Below the pieces are notes generated by a model. The model ran no database searches. It saw nothing but the letters and a program-made list of their open reading frames with translations, and was not told where the DNA came from. From Bradyrhizobium algeriense (lineage in GTDB: Bacteria > Pseudomonadota > Alphaproteobacteria > Rhizobiales > Xanthobacteraceae), in NCBI RefSeq assembly GCF_003062295.1, contig NZ_PYCN01000009.1, forward strand, positions 186,001 to 250,000: DNA of 64,000 nt, read 5' to 3'. Both the position numbers and the translations under genes were made by a program. The first letter of the stretch is position 1. Each line of letters begins with the position of its first letter. This document shows, piece after piece, positions 52,523 to 61,147 of this stretch.

Positions 52523-53527
52523 ATGCCTGGGATTTCCGGTCAATCGAGAGGTCGATGGGGGCGATCGGCGCTGTTTGCAATCGCAGCCCTGTTCGCTCTC
52601 GCGCCGTCGCTGGCGGATGCGCAAACCTATCCGAACCGCCCGATACGTTTGCTGCACGGATTTTCGCCCGGAGGCGCCGCCGACGCGCTCGCCCGCATTG
52701 TTTCCGACGGCCTTTCGAAGCGGTTGGGACAACCGGTCATCGTGGAAGCCAAGCCGGGCGCCGGCGGAAACATCGCCGCCGCAGCGATCGCCAATGCGGC
52801 GCCCGACGGCTATACGCTCGGGCTCGTGACCGGCGCACACGCGATCTCGGGCACGCTCTACAAGAAGCTGGCTTACGAGCCGACCGACAGTTTCGAGATG
52901 GTTTCGACGCTGGTCTACTACGCCCTCGTCATTGCCGTGCGCGCGGATTCGCCTGCGAAGACGCTGCCAGACCTGATCGCGATGGCGAAGGCGAAGCCGA
53001 ACGAGCTGTCTTTCGGCTCGGTCGGTTTCGGCAGCACCCATCATCTCGCCGGCGAATTGTTGACCACCACCGCCGGAATCAAGATGGTCCACGTCCCCTA
53101 CCGCGGCGACGCGCCGAGCGTGACGTCGCTGCTCGGCGGCGACGTGCCTGTGATCGTCGGCACCACGGTGCTGCTCGCAGGCCAGATCGAAAGCGGCGCC
53201 ATCCGCGGCCTCGCGGTGACCTCGCCCACCCGCACGCCCTTGCTGCCGAACGTGCCTTCGGCCGAGGAAGCCGGACTCAAGGGATACGACGTCCGCACCT
53301 GGGCCGGAATTGTCGCCCCGAAAGGCACGCCGGCCGACATCGTGCAGAAGCTGAACGCGGAAACCGCCTCGATGCTCGCGGATCCCGCGGTGAAGAAGGC
53401 CCTGGAAACCGCGACCGGCGGCGAAGTGCGCGGCAGCACGCCGGAGCAAATGCGTGTCCTGATCCGCTCCGAGATCGCAAAATGGTCGAAGGTGATCGAC
53501 GAGGCGAAGATCGCGCGGATCGAGTGA
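52523..53527 (+). CDS. Bug-type tripartite tricarboxylate transporter binding protein
   Basis: 334 residues from ATG 52523 after GAGGGAGAG. Signal peptide (LFAIAALFALAPSLADAQ) then TYPNRPIRLLHGFSPGGAAD, VEAKPGAGGNIAAAAIANAA, and SVGFGSTHHLAGELLT. Binds a carboxylate outside the membrane, perhaps the substrate of the pathway in which it lies. No TctA or TctB membrane genes are near. Confidence 0.9.
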   Translation: MPGISGQSRGRWGRSALFAIAALFALAPSLADAQTYPNRPIRLLHGFSPGGAADALARIVSDGLSKRLGQPVIVEAKPGAGGNIAAAAIANAAPDGYTLGLVTGAHAISGTLYKKLAYEPTDSFEMVSTLVYYALVIAVRADSPAKTLPDLIAMAKAKPNELSFGSVGFGSTHHLAGELLTTTAGIKMVHVPYRGDAPSVTSLLGGDVPVIVGTTVLLAGQIESGAIRGLAVTSPTRTPLLPNVPSAEEAGLKGYDVRTWAGIVAPKGTPADIVQKLNAETASMLADPAVKKALETATGGEVRGSTPEQMRVLIRSEIAKWSKVIDEAKIARIE

Positions 53528-53674
53528 GTCTCTGATCGCGTCCCGGAAATTCCGCGACTGCCCGGCAGCCGAAAGCGATTTGAGTGCATTTCCAAAAAAA
53601 TGGAACTCAACCGAAGTTGCGCTGGTTAAGCGTTGGAGCCGTTGGGCGAGAACGCTTATCCAGGGAGAAGCGAC

Positions 53675-54064
53675 ATGGCGGTCCATTTCAACCACACGAT
53701 CCTGTCGGCACGCGACAGCAAGGCCTCGGCGAAATTCCTGACCGAGATATTGAACCTTCCGGCCCCGAAGCACTGGGGGCCATTCGAGATGGTCGTCACC
53801 GAGAACGGGGCCTATCTCGATTACATGGACACCGACGAAATCGCGCCGCAGCATTACGCCTTTCTGGTGAGCGAAGCTGAATTCGACGAGATTTTTGGCC
53901 GCGTTCGGGAACGCAAGCTGGCCTGGTGGGCAGATCCGGCGCGGAAGCAACCGGGCGAGATCAATCACCACGACGGCGGACGCGGCGTCTACTTCGAGGA
54001 TCTCAACGGTCACCTCCTCGAAATCATCACCCGCCCGTACGGCAGCGGCGGATGGAATCCGTGA
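53675..54064 (+). CDS. VOC-family protein, glyoxalase/bleomycin-resistance type
   Basis: 129 residues from ATG 53675 behind CAGGGAGAAGC. Single VOC module: FNHTILSARDSKASAKFLTE, QHYAFLVSEAEFDEIFGRV, and GGRGVYFEDLNGHLLEIIT, with His and Glu positioned for a metal. A 147-bp gap separates it from the Bug gene, so it may be transcribed independently. Substrate not known. Confidence 0.87.
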   Translation: MAVHFNHTILSARDSKASAKFLTEILNLPAPKHWGPFEMVVTENGAYLDYMDTDEIAPQHYAFLVSEAEFDEIFGRVRERKLAWWADPARKQPGEINHHDGGRGVYFEDLNGHLLEIITRPYGSGGWNP

Positions 54065-54086
54065 AGGCGGCGAGACACGCCTCTTC

Positions 54087-54174
54087 GTAGCCCGGATGGA
54101 GCGCAGCGCAATCCGGGATAAGTCCATCCGCTGATAGATTGCCCCCGGATTGCGCTGCGCTCCATCCGGGCTAC
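54087..54174. repeat. Dispersed inverted repeat, family B
   Basis: Left arm 54087-54117 (GTAGCCCGGATGGAGCGCAG) and right arm 54144-54174 (CTGCGCTCCATCCGGGCTAC) are perfect inverted copies over about 31 bp. It differs from family A. It follows the VOC gene and could act as its terminator. Confidence 0.85.
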
Positions 54175-54304
54175 GGCTCTCGCGAGCGACGCTTCACATG
54201 ACTGTCATGCCTTCAAGACCCGTTGAACGCACTCGCACAACCGTCTCTGACGACATAGCTCGCGGCCAGGGGCTACGCCAAACCAACAGCATGAAGAGAC
54301 GATA

Positions 54305-54610
54305 ATGAAAGCATTCTTGAAAGTCGGCGCGCCTGTTGCAGCAATATTCGCCATTGTTGCGCTTGGCGCGATGACCGGAGATCAGGCAAACGCAAAGGAG
54401 TTTTGCCGGCAGGATGTCACCGGCCACATGACCAGCTGCGGATTTGACACGATGGAGCAATGCAATGCGATGTCGATGGGTATCGGCGGTGACTGCTTCC
54501 GCGATCCGTTCCTGAAGGACAACCACAATGCCTTCGCCTATCAACCAAACTCACCTCACCCAAAGAACCGCGCGCATCCACGCGGAAGCAAAGCACCCCC
54601 CAGACCATAA
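54305..54610 (+). CDS. DUF3551 secreted protein
   Basis: 101 residues: signal sequence (AAIFAIVALGAMTGDQANA) and a Cys pattern (EFCRQDVTGHMTSCGFDTME, QCNAMSMGIGGDCFRDPF) typical of DUF3551, a small family frequent in Bradyrhizobium. Function unknown; probably periplasmic with disulfides. The tail is Pro/Lys/Arg-rich. Confidence 0.8.
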   Translation: MKAFLKVGAPVAAIFAIVALGAMTGDQANAKEFCRQDVTGHMTSCGFDTMEQCNAMSMGIGGDCFRDPFLKDNHNAFAYQPNSPHPKNRAHPRGSKAPPRP

Positions 54611-54830
54611 AGGACCGCCGCGGCAGCACACCTGCCAGCGAACCCGCCGAGCGACAAGGCCCCGCGCATTCCTGCGGCGCTATCGATCGTGACGCTGAAG
54701 AATAGAACGTTGGCGCGGCAGTCGACGTCGCCCTCCTGCCGGTGGCGGCAACGTTGCCGCGCGTAACGCCTGATCCCTGGTCCGCCTGACCCCGAGTCCG
54801 ACACGCTCGCCAGGACTTTTCCGCGAGGGA

Positions 54831-56120
54831 CTATTCCGCGGGCGCAAGCTGTCCGCCTGAGCCTATTGCGTTGGTCCCGCGCACCCGGACGCGGGCACGG
54901 CGCTTGCGCCACCAGATCACGACGCCGGTCACCGACAGCGCTGCAACGACCAGCCCCATGATCGAGATCAGGATGCGGCCGGGTAATCCTACGATACGGC
55001 CAGAGTGCAGCGGGAATTGCGCCTGCACGAAGATATCCGCGGCGGTCCCGACCCACGGCAGTCTCTGACCGATCGGGCGGCCGTCCTCGCTGTCGTAATA
55101 AAGCTGCGCCGGGCCGACGCCGCCGGCGCCATGATCGTCGCCGGGGTGGAAGAACGCTGCGGCATACACGCCGTGGGCCGGGCCATAGTTGATCGAGCCG
55201 ACGGGCGTGGTCCAGCCGCGGGTCTTGCCGTCGGCCGCGGCACGCGCGGCGATGTCGGCAAACGTGACCTTGGGTTCGATCGGATCGTCGAGATGCCGAT
55301 AAGGACGCTGTTCATACGGCGTCGGGGTGTAGTCCGACACCGTCTTCATCAGCGGCGAGAACACCTCGAAATACAGGTTGAGCGAGAACGCCGTGAAGGC
55401 GATCACGAACAACAGCGCCCAGGTCCACAGGCTGAAGGCGCGGTGGATATCGAAATTGATTCGATAAGTGCTGCCCGAGGTCTTGATCTTCCAGGCCGGC
55501 GCCCAGCGCGCCCAAAAACCACGACCGAGTTCGCGCGCAACGGCAGGTGCTCGCCCTGCCCTGGCGCGGCGACGGGAGGGCAGCGTCAAATAAAAGCCGA
55601 CGAAGCAATCGATGGTCCAGATGATGGCGATGACGCCAAGCACGCGCATGCCCCAGCGATCGCTGCCCCAGAACTCCGGGATGTGCATGGTGTAGTGCAG
55701 CTTGTAGAGGAACGAGACGAAGTTCTCGCGCGTCACCGGCCACACCGCGCCCCAGTAGCGCCGCCCGAGCTCCGCGCCGGTATTGGGATCGAGGAAGATC
55801 TGATTGTAATCGAGGCTAAATCGCTTTCCGGTGGCCGGATCGATCCGCGGCAGCACGAAGAACCACAGCGAATGGTCCTTCTCCGGCGTCATGAACATGT
55901 GGACGACGCGCGCGCGCGGATCGCGCTGCTCGACCAGCTTGACGAGATCGACAGAGGGAATCGCAGGCCCGAAGGTGGTCACGTCGAACAACTGCTTGTT
56001 CAGCAAGTCGTCGATCTCGTGATCCCAGGAGATGATCGCGCCGGTGACGCCCGAAAAAAACAGAAAGCCGGCGGTGAGGAGTCCGGCCCAGCGATGGAGC
56101 CGCCCGAAGATCGATCTCAT
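54831..56120 (-). CDS. PepSY-domain membrane protein (siderophore/iron-reduction related)
   Basis: About 429 residues. PepSY_TM architecture: N-terminal helix (LHRWAGLLTAGFLFFSGVTG) with the His just before it, internal helices (MRVLGVIAIIWTIDCFVGFY, LWTWALLFVIAFTAFSLNLY), and a final helix near LISIMGLVVAALSVTGVVIW followed by a basic end. Conserved His residues (KLHYTMHIPEFWG, NFDIHRAF) may bind haem. Start ATG 56120; a TTG at 56159 is possible. Lies directly downstream of a TonB receptor gene on the same strand, the usual siderophore pairing. Confidence 0.85.
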   Translation of the reverse strand: MRSIFGRLHRWAGLLTAGFLFFSGVTGAIISWDHEIDDLLNKQLFDVTTFGPAIPSVDLVKLVEQRDPRARVVHMFMTPEKDHSLWFFVLPRIDPATGKRFSLDYNQIFLDPNTGAELGRRYWGAVWPVTRENFVSFLYKLHYTMHIPEFWGSDRWGMRVLGVIAIIWTIDCFVGFYLTLPSRRRARAGRAPAVARELGRGFWARWAPAWKIKTSGSTYRINFDIHRAFSLWTWALLFVIAFTAFSLNLYFEVFSPLMKTVSDYTPTPYEQRPYRHLDDPIEPKVTFADIAARAAADGKTRGWTTPVGSINYGPAHGVYAAAFFHPGDDHGAGGVGPAQLYYDSEDGRPIGQRLPWVGTAADIFVQAQFPLHSGRIVGLPGRILISIMGLVVAALSVTGVVIWWRKRRARVRVRGTNAIGSGGQLAPAE

Positions 56121-56193
56121 GGTCTTCGCCCGTGCTGTTGGGGTTGCCTCAATTATCAAACATCTGTCGCAGTGTGTGGTGACTTAATCATGA

Positions 56194-58491
56194 TTACCAT
56201 CGGTAGGTCAGCTTCGCGATCGCCTTGCGCCCTTCGGCATAGAAGCAGCTCGTGTAGCCGTAGCAGGCCGCGACATAGCGGGTGTCGGCGATGTTGGTGA
56301 CGTTCAGCGCCAGGCGATAATTGTCCCTGGTGTACGCGAGCAGCGCGTCGACCGCAGTCGACGCCTGTACCTTGAAGGTGTTGGCATCGTCGCCGAAGGT
56401 CGAGCCGACATAGCGAATGCCGCCGCCGACCTGCACGCCGGTGAGCGGGCCACTCTGCAGGGTGTAATCAGTCCACAGCGAGAACCGATTGAGCGGCACC
56501 GTGGTCGGCGCCTTGCCGACGTTCACCGGATCCTGCGTAACCACCGCGTCGATGTAGGAGTAGGCGCCACGGACGTTGAGGCCTTCCATCAGTGTGGCCG
56601 TGCCCTCGAGTTCGATGCCGCGCGACTTCACCTGTCCGGTCTGCTCGGGAATGTACAACGGCGGCGCCCCGAAGGTGACGACATTGGCTCGTGTCAGGTC
56701 GAAGGCCGCCAGCGTGATCAGCGCATTGATCCCGACCGGTTGATACTTCACGCCGACTTCATACTGAACGCCGGTTTCCGGCTTCAGCAACTCGCCCGCC
56801 GCGTTGGTGTTGAGCACCGGCAGGAATGATTCGGCGTAGCTGAAATACGGCGCGATCCCGTTGTCGAAATTGTACATCACAGCCGCACGACTGGTGAATG
56901 CCGAAGCGTCCGTCGTGGCGAAAGACTTGTTGAAACGGTCGTCGAGATCGGTCGTCACGAAGTCCTGCCGGCCGCCCAGCAGGAACGAGAGCCGGCCAAG
57001 TTTGATCTGGTCCTGTGCGTAGAGTCCCATCTGCGACTGCTTGATGCCCTTGTCGTCGTACGGGCCATCATTGGTCCATGTGTTGGTGTAAACAGGCGCA
57101 AACACGTTGATCTTGCCGGTGCTGTACCCTGAAGCAGCGTCCCGGAACGAGGTGTTGCGGTAGTCGATGCCGAATAGCGTGGTGTGGCTCAGGATGCCGG
57201 TGACGAACTTGCCCTGGAGCTGGTTGTCGACCGCAAAGGAGTTGATGGTCGATGCACCGCCTGCGCCATAGCGCGACATCAGGCCTGCGGCTTCGTCGGC
57301 CGGCGAGGCGTAGCCGGTGCCGTAGAAGCTGCGCTGTTCGTTGTGCATCCACGAATAGCGCAGGTTCTGCCGGAAGGTGAGGGCTTCGTTGATATCGTGC
57401 GACAGCAGGTATCCGGCGGAAGCCAGTTCGGTGTTGAACTGGTTGAAGTTCGGCTCACCGCCGAAAAAGGTATTCCGGATGAAGCGGCCGTTATTGGCGA
57501 ACGCCGTGCCTGATGCCGGCAGGAACTGCAGGCCCCAGCCGGTCGTGTCTTTTTGATAGTTGGCCAGCAGCGTGATGGTGGTGTCGTCGTTCGGCTTGAA
57601 CGTCACTGCGGGTGCGATGAAAACGCGGTTGTCCTTGGTGAAATCGACCTGGGTTTCGCCGTCGCGGACGACGCCGGTCAGGCGCCACAACACGGTGCCT
57701 TCCTTGTTGGCGGGACCGCCAACGTCGAACTGGCCCTGGTAGCGATTGAAGCTGCCGCCGGACACCGACATCTCGCCGAACTGGTAGGCCGTAGGAAGCT
57801 TGCTGACATAATTGAGAATGCCGCCGGTGCCGCTGCCGCCGTACATCACCGAGGACGGCCCCTTCAGCACTTCGAGACGCTCGGCGCCGTAGGCCTCGAG
57901 GCCGAGGAAGTGCACGTAGTTGCTGCTCGGCAGCCGGAGGCCGTCGAGATAGAGGCCCGGCATGGTCATGTCGAACCCGCGGATCTGCAAGCCCCCGAAC
58001 CGCGTGTCGGAGCCGCCGTTGACGTCGCCGCTGACGCCCGCAGTATAGCGCAGCGCAGCTCCGACCGTCTCCGCACCCTGGTTTCTGATCTGGTCGGTGG
58101 TAACGACTGAAATCGACTGCGGAGTTTCGATGATCGGCGTGTCGGTCTTGGTCGCGGTGCCGGTGCGGGTCGCGACGAATCCGCGCACCGGACCATTGGC
58201 GCGCTCGCCGGCGCCGGGGCCCGATGCCGCCGCAGCCGGCGCCGCCTGCGGCACGCGGCCTGCGCGATTGGCGCGCGCGGCGCGTGTGGTTGCAGCACGG
58301 CGGGACGGTCGGGCTGCGGACGGACGCGCGCGCTCTTGCGGCGCGTCCACGGTGACCGCAGGAAGCGATGACTGCGCCAGCGCGACGCCAGTCGGAAGGG
58401 AGAGTGCAAGTCCGCTGACTGCCCCGAGGCAGATCATTGGTATCAGTTGAAGTCGAGTGGCGAAAAGCGAATGGAACTCTGTTGGTGTCAC
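56194..58491 (-). CDS. TonB-dependent siderophore receptor (ferrichrome-type)
   Basis: About 765 residues from GTG 58491. Signal region (LIPMICLGAVSGLALSLPTG), then roughly 60 Ala/Arg/Pro-rich residues, a probable TonB-box/plug start (TDTPIIETPQSISVVTTDQI), plug motifs (IRGFDMTMPGLYLDGLRLPS, LEVLKGPSSVMYGGSGTGGI), and a 22-strand barrel ending in KAIAKLTYRW with terminal aromatic residue. Imports ferric siderophores across the outer membrane. Probably iron regulated. Confidence 0.88.
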   Translation of the reverse strand: MTPTEFHSLFATRLQLIPMICLGAVSGLALSLPTGVALAQSSLPAVTVDAPQERARPSAARPSRRAATTRAARANRAGRVPQAAPAAAASGPGAGERANGPVRGFVATRTGTATKTDTPIIETPQSISVVTTDQIRNQGAETVGAALRYTAGVSGDVNGGSDTRFGGLQIRGFDMTMPGLYLDGLRLPSSNYVHFLGLEAYGAERLEVLKGPSSVMYGGSGTGGILNYVSKLPTAYQFGEMSVSGGSFNRYQGQFDVGGPANKEGTVLWRLTGVVRDGETQVDFTKDNRVFIAPAVTFKPNDDTTITLLANYQKDTTGWGLQFLPASGTAFANNGRFIRNTFFGGEPNFNQFNTELASAGYLLSHDINEALTFRQNLRYSWMHNEQRSFYGTGYASPADEAAGLMSRYGAGGASTINSFAVDNQLQGKFVTGILSHTTLFGIDYRNTSFRDAASGYSTGKINVFAPVYTNTWTNDGPYDDKGIKQSQMGLYAQDQIKLGRLSFLLGGRQDFVTTDLDDRFNKSFATTDASAFTSRAAVMYNFDNGIAPYFSYAESFLPVLNTNAAGELLKPETGVQYEVGVKYQPVGINALITLAAFDLTRANVVTFGAPPLYIPEQTGQVKSRGIELEGTATLMEGLNVRGAYSYIDAVVTQDPVNVGKAPTTVPLNRFSLWTDYTLQSGPLTGVQVGGGIRYVGSTFGDDANTFKVQASTAVDALLAYTRDNYRLALNVTNIADTRYVAACYGYTSCFYAEGRKAIAKLTYRW

Positions 58492-58859
58492 GCTGTATCC
58501 CGAAGCCTGCCGGCTTGGCCGGTATGATTTTTCGTGCCTCGCTCTAATGCAGGCTTCTTCGGAGTTCGATGGGTGGTTACTAGAATTCCTCCAGATTGCG
58601 CGGTTTCCGCTCACGCATTGCGTGCGTGTGATTCTTTTCGCAAGTCGAAGTTCCAGTTATCGATGGCAGCAGCGAATGCGGACGATCAATGCAAACGCGC
58701 GCCGCCGCGACTGTTCGAAAAATGATTCAATAATCGTCGCCGTTCCTGAAAATACTTTTCGTCCATGGCCTCGGGCACTTTGTCGCATCCGCACTTCGAC
58801 GGACAGGAATATCAATGCGCACCACAACACATGAGCCGGCGTTATTGCGGCCTTTGCAC
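58492..58859. other. Intergenic region upstream of the siderophore receptor
   Basis: No credible gene. It must hold the receptor promoter. GAAAA-tac-TTTTC (58748-58760) is a small palindrome that might bind a regulator, but I cannot assign it to Fur or Irr. The stretch is richer in A and T than its surroundings. Confidence 0.4.
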
Positions 58860-59321
58860 TTAATCCCAGCGTATCGCCATCTCGCTCGTCGGCTGCCACC
58901 CAAGCTTTTCATACAGCGGGCGGCCCTGCCGGGTCGCATGAAGGATTGCATAGGAAATGCCGAGTTCGCGGGCCCTCTCTTCGGCCAGCGCCATCAACCG
59001 CTTGGCCAGTCCCTTGCTCCGGTGCTCAGGCTCCACGAAGACGTTGAGGATGCAGGCGCGGCGATGGTTGGCCGGATGGCTCGGATGCGGCGGCCAGTCG
59101 ATCACCATCATGCCGAGGCCCGCGATCACGACGCCGGCCTCCTCGAGCATCCAGCCGAAATAGCTGCCGTCTGCCAGTCGCGGCGAAAGCCATTGCTCGA
59201 AAGCCGCGGTCATCGGCCGCAAGGCTTCGCGCGAGCGGCCGGACGCGGCGAACATTCGCTCGCGGTGCTCGCAAATCAGTTTGAGATCATGCGTTGCAAC
59301 GGGTCTTGCCGTGATGGCCAT
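58860..59321 (-). CDS. GNAT-family N-acetyltransferase
   Basis: 153 residues from ATG 59321. GNAT fold with the acetyl-CoA loop VEPEHRSKGLAKRLMALAEE, strand ACILNVFV, and a C-terminal GRPLYEKLGWQPTSEMAIRW. A 24-residue N-terminal extension from the longer frame reads through an inverted repeat and is not used. A duplicated fragment of the start region occurs at 59989-60145. Confidence 0.87.
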   Translation of the reverse strand: MAITARPVATHDLKLICEHRERMFAASGRSREALRPMTAAFEQWLSPRLADGSYFGWMLEEAGVVIAGLGMMVIDWPPHPSHPANHRRACILNVFVEPEHRSKGLAKRLMALAEERARELGISYAILHATRQGRPLYEKLGWQPTSEMAIRWD

Positions 59322-59343
59322 GAGCGCAGTCCCAAGTGGCGTG

Positions 59344-59463
59344 TAGAATCGGTGGAGCGAAAGCGAAACCCGTCCTTGCATTCCAATCAACAAAAGATGA
59401 TGGGTTTCGCGGAGTTTATCATCGGGCCGGCCGAAGGCCGGACCCGTTGGCTCTACCTATCCT
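59344..59463. repeat. Inverted repeat, family A, copy 4, with an insert in one arm
   Basis: The left arm (GGTGGAGCGAAAGCGAAACC) and the start of the right arm (TGATGGGTTTCGC) match family A. The right arm is then interrupted for about 40 bp, including a GGGCCGGCCGAAGGCCGG segment, before it resumes at CTCTACCTATCC. It shows that these elements vary and accept insertions. Confidence 0.7.
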
Positions 59464-59496
59464 GCGAACTGCTTGAGCGACTGCCGTTACGTAGTC

Positions 59497-59760
59497 TTAG
59501 GCCGCCTCGGATGCATGAACCACCGCCCCCAACGATGCCAAGGTAGCCCGAATGTTATCTCTCCGCGACCTGAGGCTCCGCGCCAACACCGGGTACGCTG
59601 GTTCAGACAAGTCGCGAACACCCGCGCGCGTCTCTTCGTGCTCGATGTCAACGGTGAGCAGCTCGACCGATCGCGATAGGCTTTCGATCAGTGTCGCGAT
59701 TTGAAACCTGTTCGCCGCTGCGGTTGCCCGAAGCGTTTCAATCAGAGATGAGTTTGCCAT
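59497..59760 (-). CDS. Small hypothetical protein
   Basis: 87 residues, no family recognised. The ATG follows GGAGG by seven bases, supporting reality. Mostly helical (LIETLRATAAANRFQIATLI, then ESLSRSVELLTVDIEHEETR), soluble, no signal peptide. Could be a small regulatory or structural protein; no role is proposed. Confidence 0.6.
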   Translation of the reverse strand: MANSSLIETLRATAAANRFQIATLIESLSRSVELLTVDIEHEETRAGVRDLSEPAYPVLARSLRSRRDNIRATLASLGAVVHASEAA

Positions 59761-59988
59761 TGGTGGCCTCCGCCGGTCAGTTTTAGGACGCGCTCACGCC
59801 CATTCCTGCGTAGAGCAAGCAGGGTGCCAGGTAGGCGACGAAAATCCCCCGTAGTTCTCCGGTCCGGACATCGTTCCAGTTCAAATACTGTTGCTGTGAG
59901 CTCGGCCGCGGCGACGGCTTCAAGCCGAGGAACGCGAAACCGCATGGAGATTGCGGTCGATTGGGATCCCATACGCGAAAAGGAGGCT

Positions 59989-60145
59989 CATTCGCTAGCG
60001 GTGCTCGCAAATCAGTAAGATCATGCTTCGCGACAGGTCGTGCCGGGATGGCCATGAGCGCAGTCCCAGGTAGCGCGCAGGATCGGTGGAGCGAAAACGA
60101 AACCTGTCCTCTACATTCCAATCAACAAAGATGATGGGTTTCGCT
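59989..60145 (-). pseudogene. Duplicated 5' fragment of the GNAT gene plus its upstream repeat
   Basis: About 157 bp here resemble 59253-59405: both contain GGTGCTCGCAAATCAGT, GATGGCCATGAGCGCAGTCC and ATTCCAATCAACAAA. In minus-strand translation it opens MAIPARPVAKHDL, echoing MAITARPVATHDL of the intact GNAT gene, then loses the frame. It is a segmental duplication of the start of that gene. The rest of the 433-bp gap (59761-60193) shows no other gene. Confidence 0.7.
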
Positions 60146-60164
60146 CCGCTCTACCCATCCCACG
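60077..60164. repeat. Inverted repeat, family A, copy 5
   Basis: Left arm 60077-60110 (GGTGGAGCGAAAACGAAACC) and right arm 60132-60164 (TGATGGGTTTCGCTCCGCTC) pair imperfectly. It is the counterpart of copy 4 in the duplicated segment, without the insert. Confidence 0.75.
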
Positions 60165-60193
60165 CGCCGTCACCGTATTTCTGATGATTGCAA

Positions 60194-60889
60194 TCAAGCG
60201 ACCGCTAATGCTGATTTCGACTTCCGGCGATAGGCCATGAAGCCAACACCCGCAAAGCCGAGGATCATCAAGGCCCAGGTCGATGGCTCAGGGACGGCCC
60301 CAATGCCAAAGACGACATTGTCCATACCGAAAGCATCCATGTTTCCGACCGCTAAGGCCGGATTACGAACGAAGGTAATCTCTGTAAAAGGAGTGTCAGA
60401 GATGAACCCAAAGAATGATGCATCGGCGTTAGCGGGAACCACGGCTGGTGAGAGCTCTTCGCCATTCACGACAACAAACGAGCGGGTAGTCGACGAGTGC
60501 AGATTATTGAAGCCGCGAAAATCTGCTCCGAAAGCCGTGATTGCCGAGTTGAATGTTATCTTGAAGCCCGTATCGACGTCGGTGATACCATTAATGAACG
60601 ACGATCCGTTGACGTTGTAGATTGAATTGCCCGGCCCGGAGGGGGTCGGATTGATAACGTTGAAGGAGCTCTGATTTGGACCGAAACCAGTTAGCGTTAG
60701 TTCGCCTACGGTAACGGAGTTTGTTCTGAACTGTGTGTCGGCGCTGACACTGTCGAAATTCTCGGTTGTCGTTCCAGAAGCGGCCGCGGCGAAATCCGCG
60801 CTCGCTGTGTATTCGGTGATTGCTGCGATCGAACTCAACGTCATACTCGCAAGAAACACCAGCGCAACTGCACCCGTTCGTAAAATCAT
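60194..60889 (-). CDS. PEP-CTERM secreted protein (PEPxxWA subtype)
   Basis: 231 residues: signal peptide (GAVALVFLASMTLSSIAA), a beta-rich extracellular domain (TTTENFDSVSADTQFRTNSV, DTGFKITFNSAITAFGADFR), and the sorting tail VPEPSTWALMILGFAGVGF followed by AYRRKSK. The tail would be recognised by an exosortase that is not in this window. Lower G+C than its neighbours. Likely a cell-surface or extracellular-matrix protein. Confidence 0.87.
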   Translation of the reverse strand: MILRTGAVALVFLASMTLSSIAAITEYTASADFAAAASGTTTENFDSVSADTQFRTNSVTVGELTLTGFGPNQSSFNVINPTPSGPGNSIYNVNGSSFINGITDVDTGFKITFNSAITAFGADFRGFNNLHSSTTRSFVVVNGEELSPAVVPANADASFFGFISDTPFTEITFVRNPALAVGNMDAFGMDNVVFGIGAVPEPSTWALMILGFAGVGFMAYRRKSKSALAVA

Positions 60890-60915
60890 TTTTGCACTTC
60901 CAATTTTTCTGACGA

Positions 60916-61038
60916 TCAGGCCGCAGTAAGCGCGGTCCTATTGCGGCGGCGATACGCCATGAAGCCAACACCAGCGAAACCGAGGATCATCATTGGCTCG
61001 GTGGAGGGCTCGGGCAGGAGGCCGAAGATCGCGTGGAT
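60916..61038 (-). pseudogene. C-terminal relic of a second PEP-CTERM gene
   Basis: In minus-strand translation, HAIFGLLPEPSTEPMMILGF leads to AGVGFMAYRRRNRTALTAA and a stop at 60916-60918. A TAA at 61039-61041 closes the frame upstream, so only some 40 codons of the tail survive. The WA of PEPxxWA has become EP. Adjacent to and upstream of an intact copy, so this is probably a tandem duplicate that decayed. Confidence 0.7.
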
Positions 61039-61101
61039 TTAATAGCCTTCGTATTCATTTAAGGCCCCTCAATAAATGTCTAGCAATGCACCTCGATCAT
61101 A

Positions 61102-61147
61102 ACTGCCGAGGGCCTGAAAACAAGACTGCCGTGGGCCTGAAAACAAG
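61102..61147. repeat. Two 23-bp direct repeats
   Basis: ACTGCCGAGGGCCTGAAAAC and ACTGCCGTGGGCCTGAAAAC begin adjacent 23-bp units that differ by one base. A recent slip duplication in non-coding DNA. Confidence 0.7.

Noticed and set aside
52322..54127. Long minus-strand frame of 601 codons
   Set aside because: It crosses three oppositely oriented, clearly recognised genes (VOC, Bug, VOC) and has a composition typical of antisense frames.
58748..58760. Small palindrome as an iron-regulator box for the TonB receptor
   Set aside because: GAAAAtacTTTTC does not match a Fur or Irr consensus that I could defend, and it lies about 260 bp from the start; kept only as a note on the intergenic entry.
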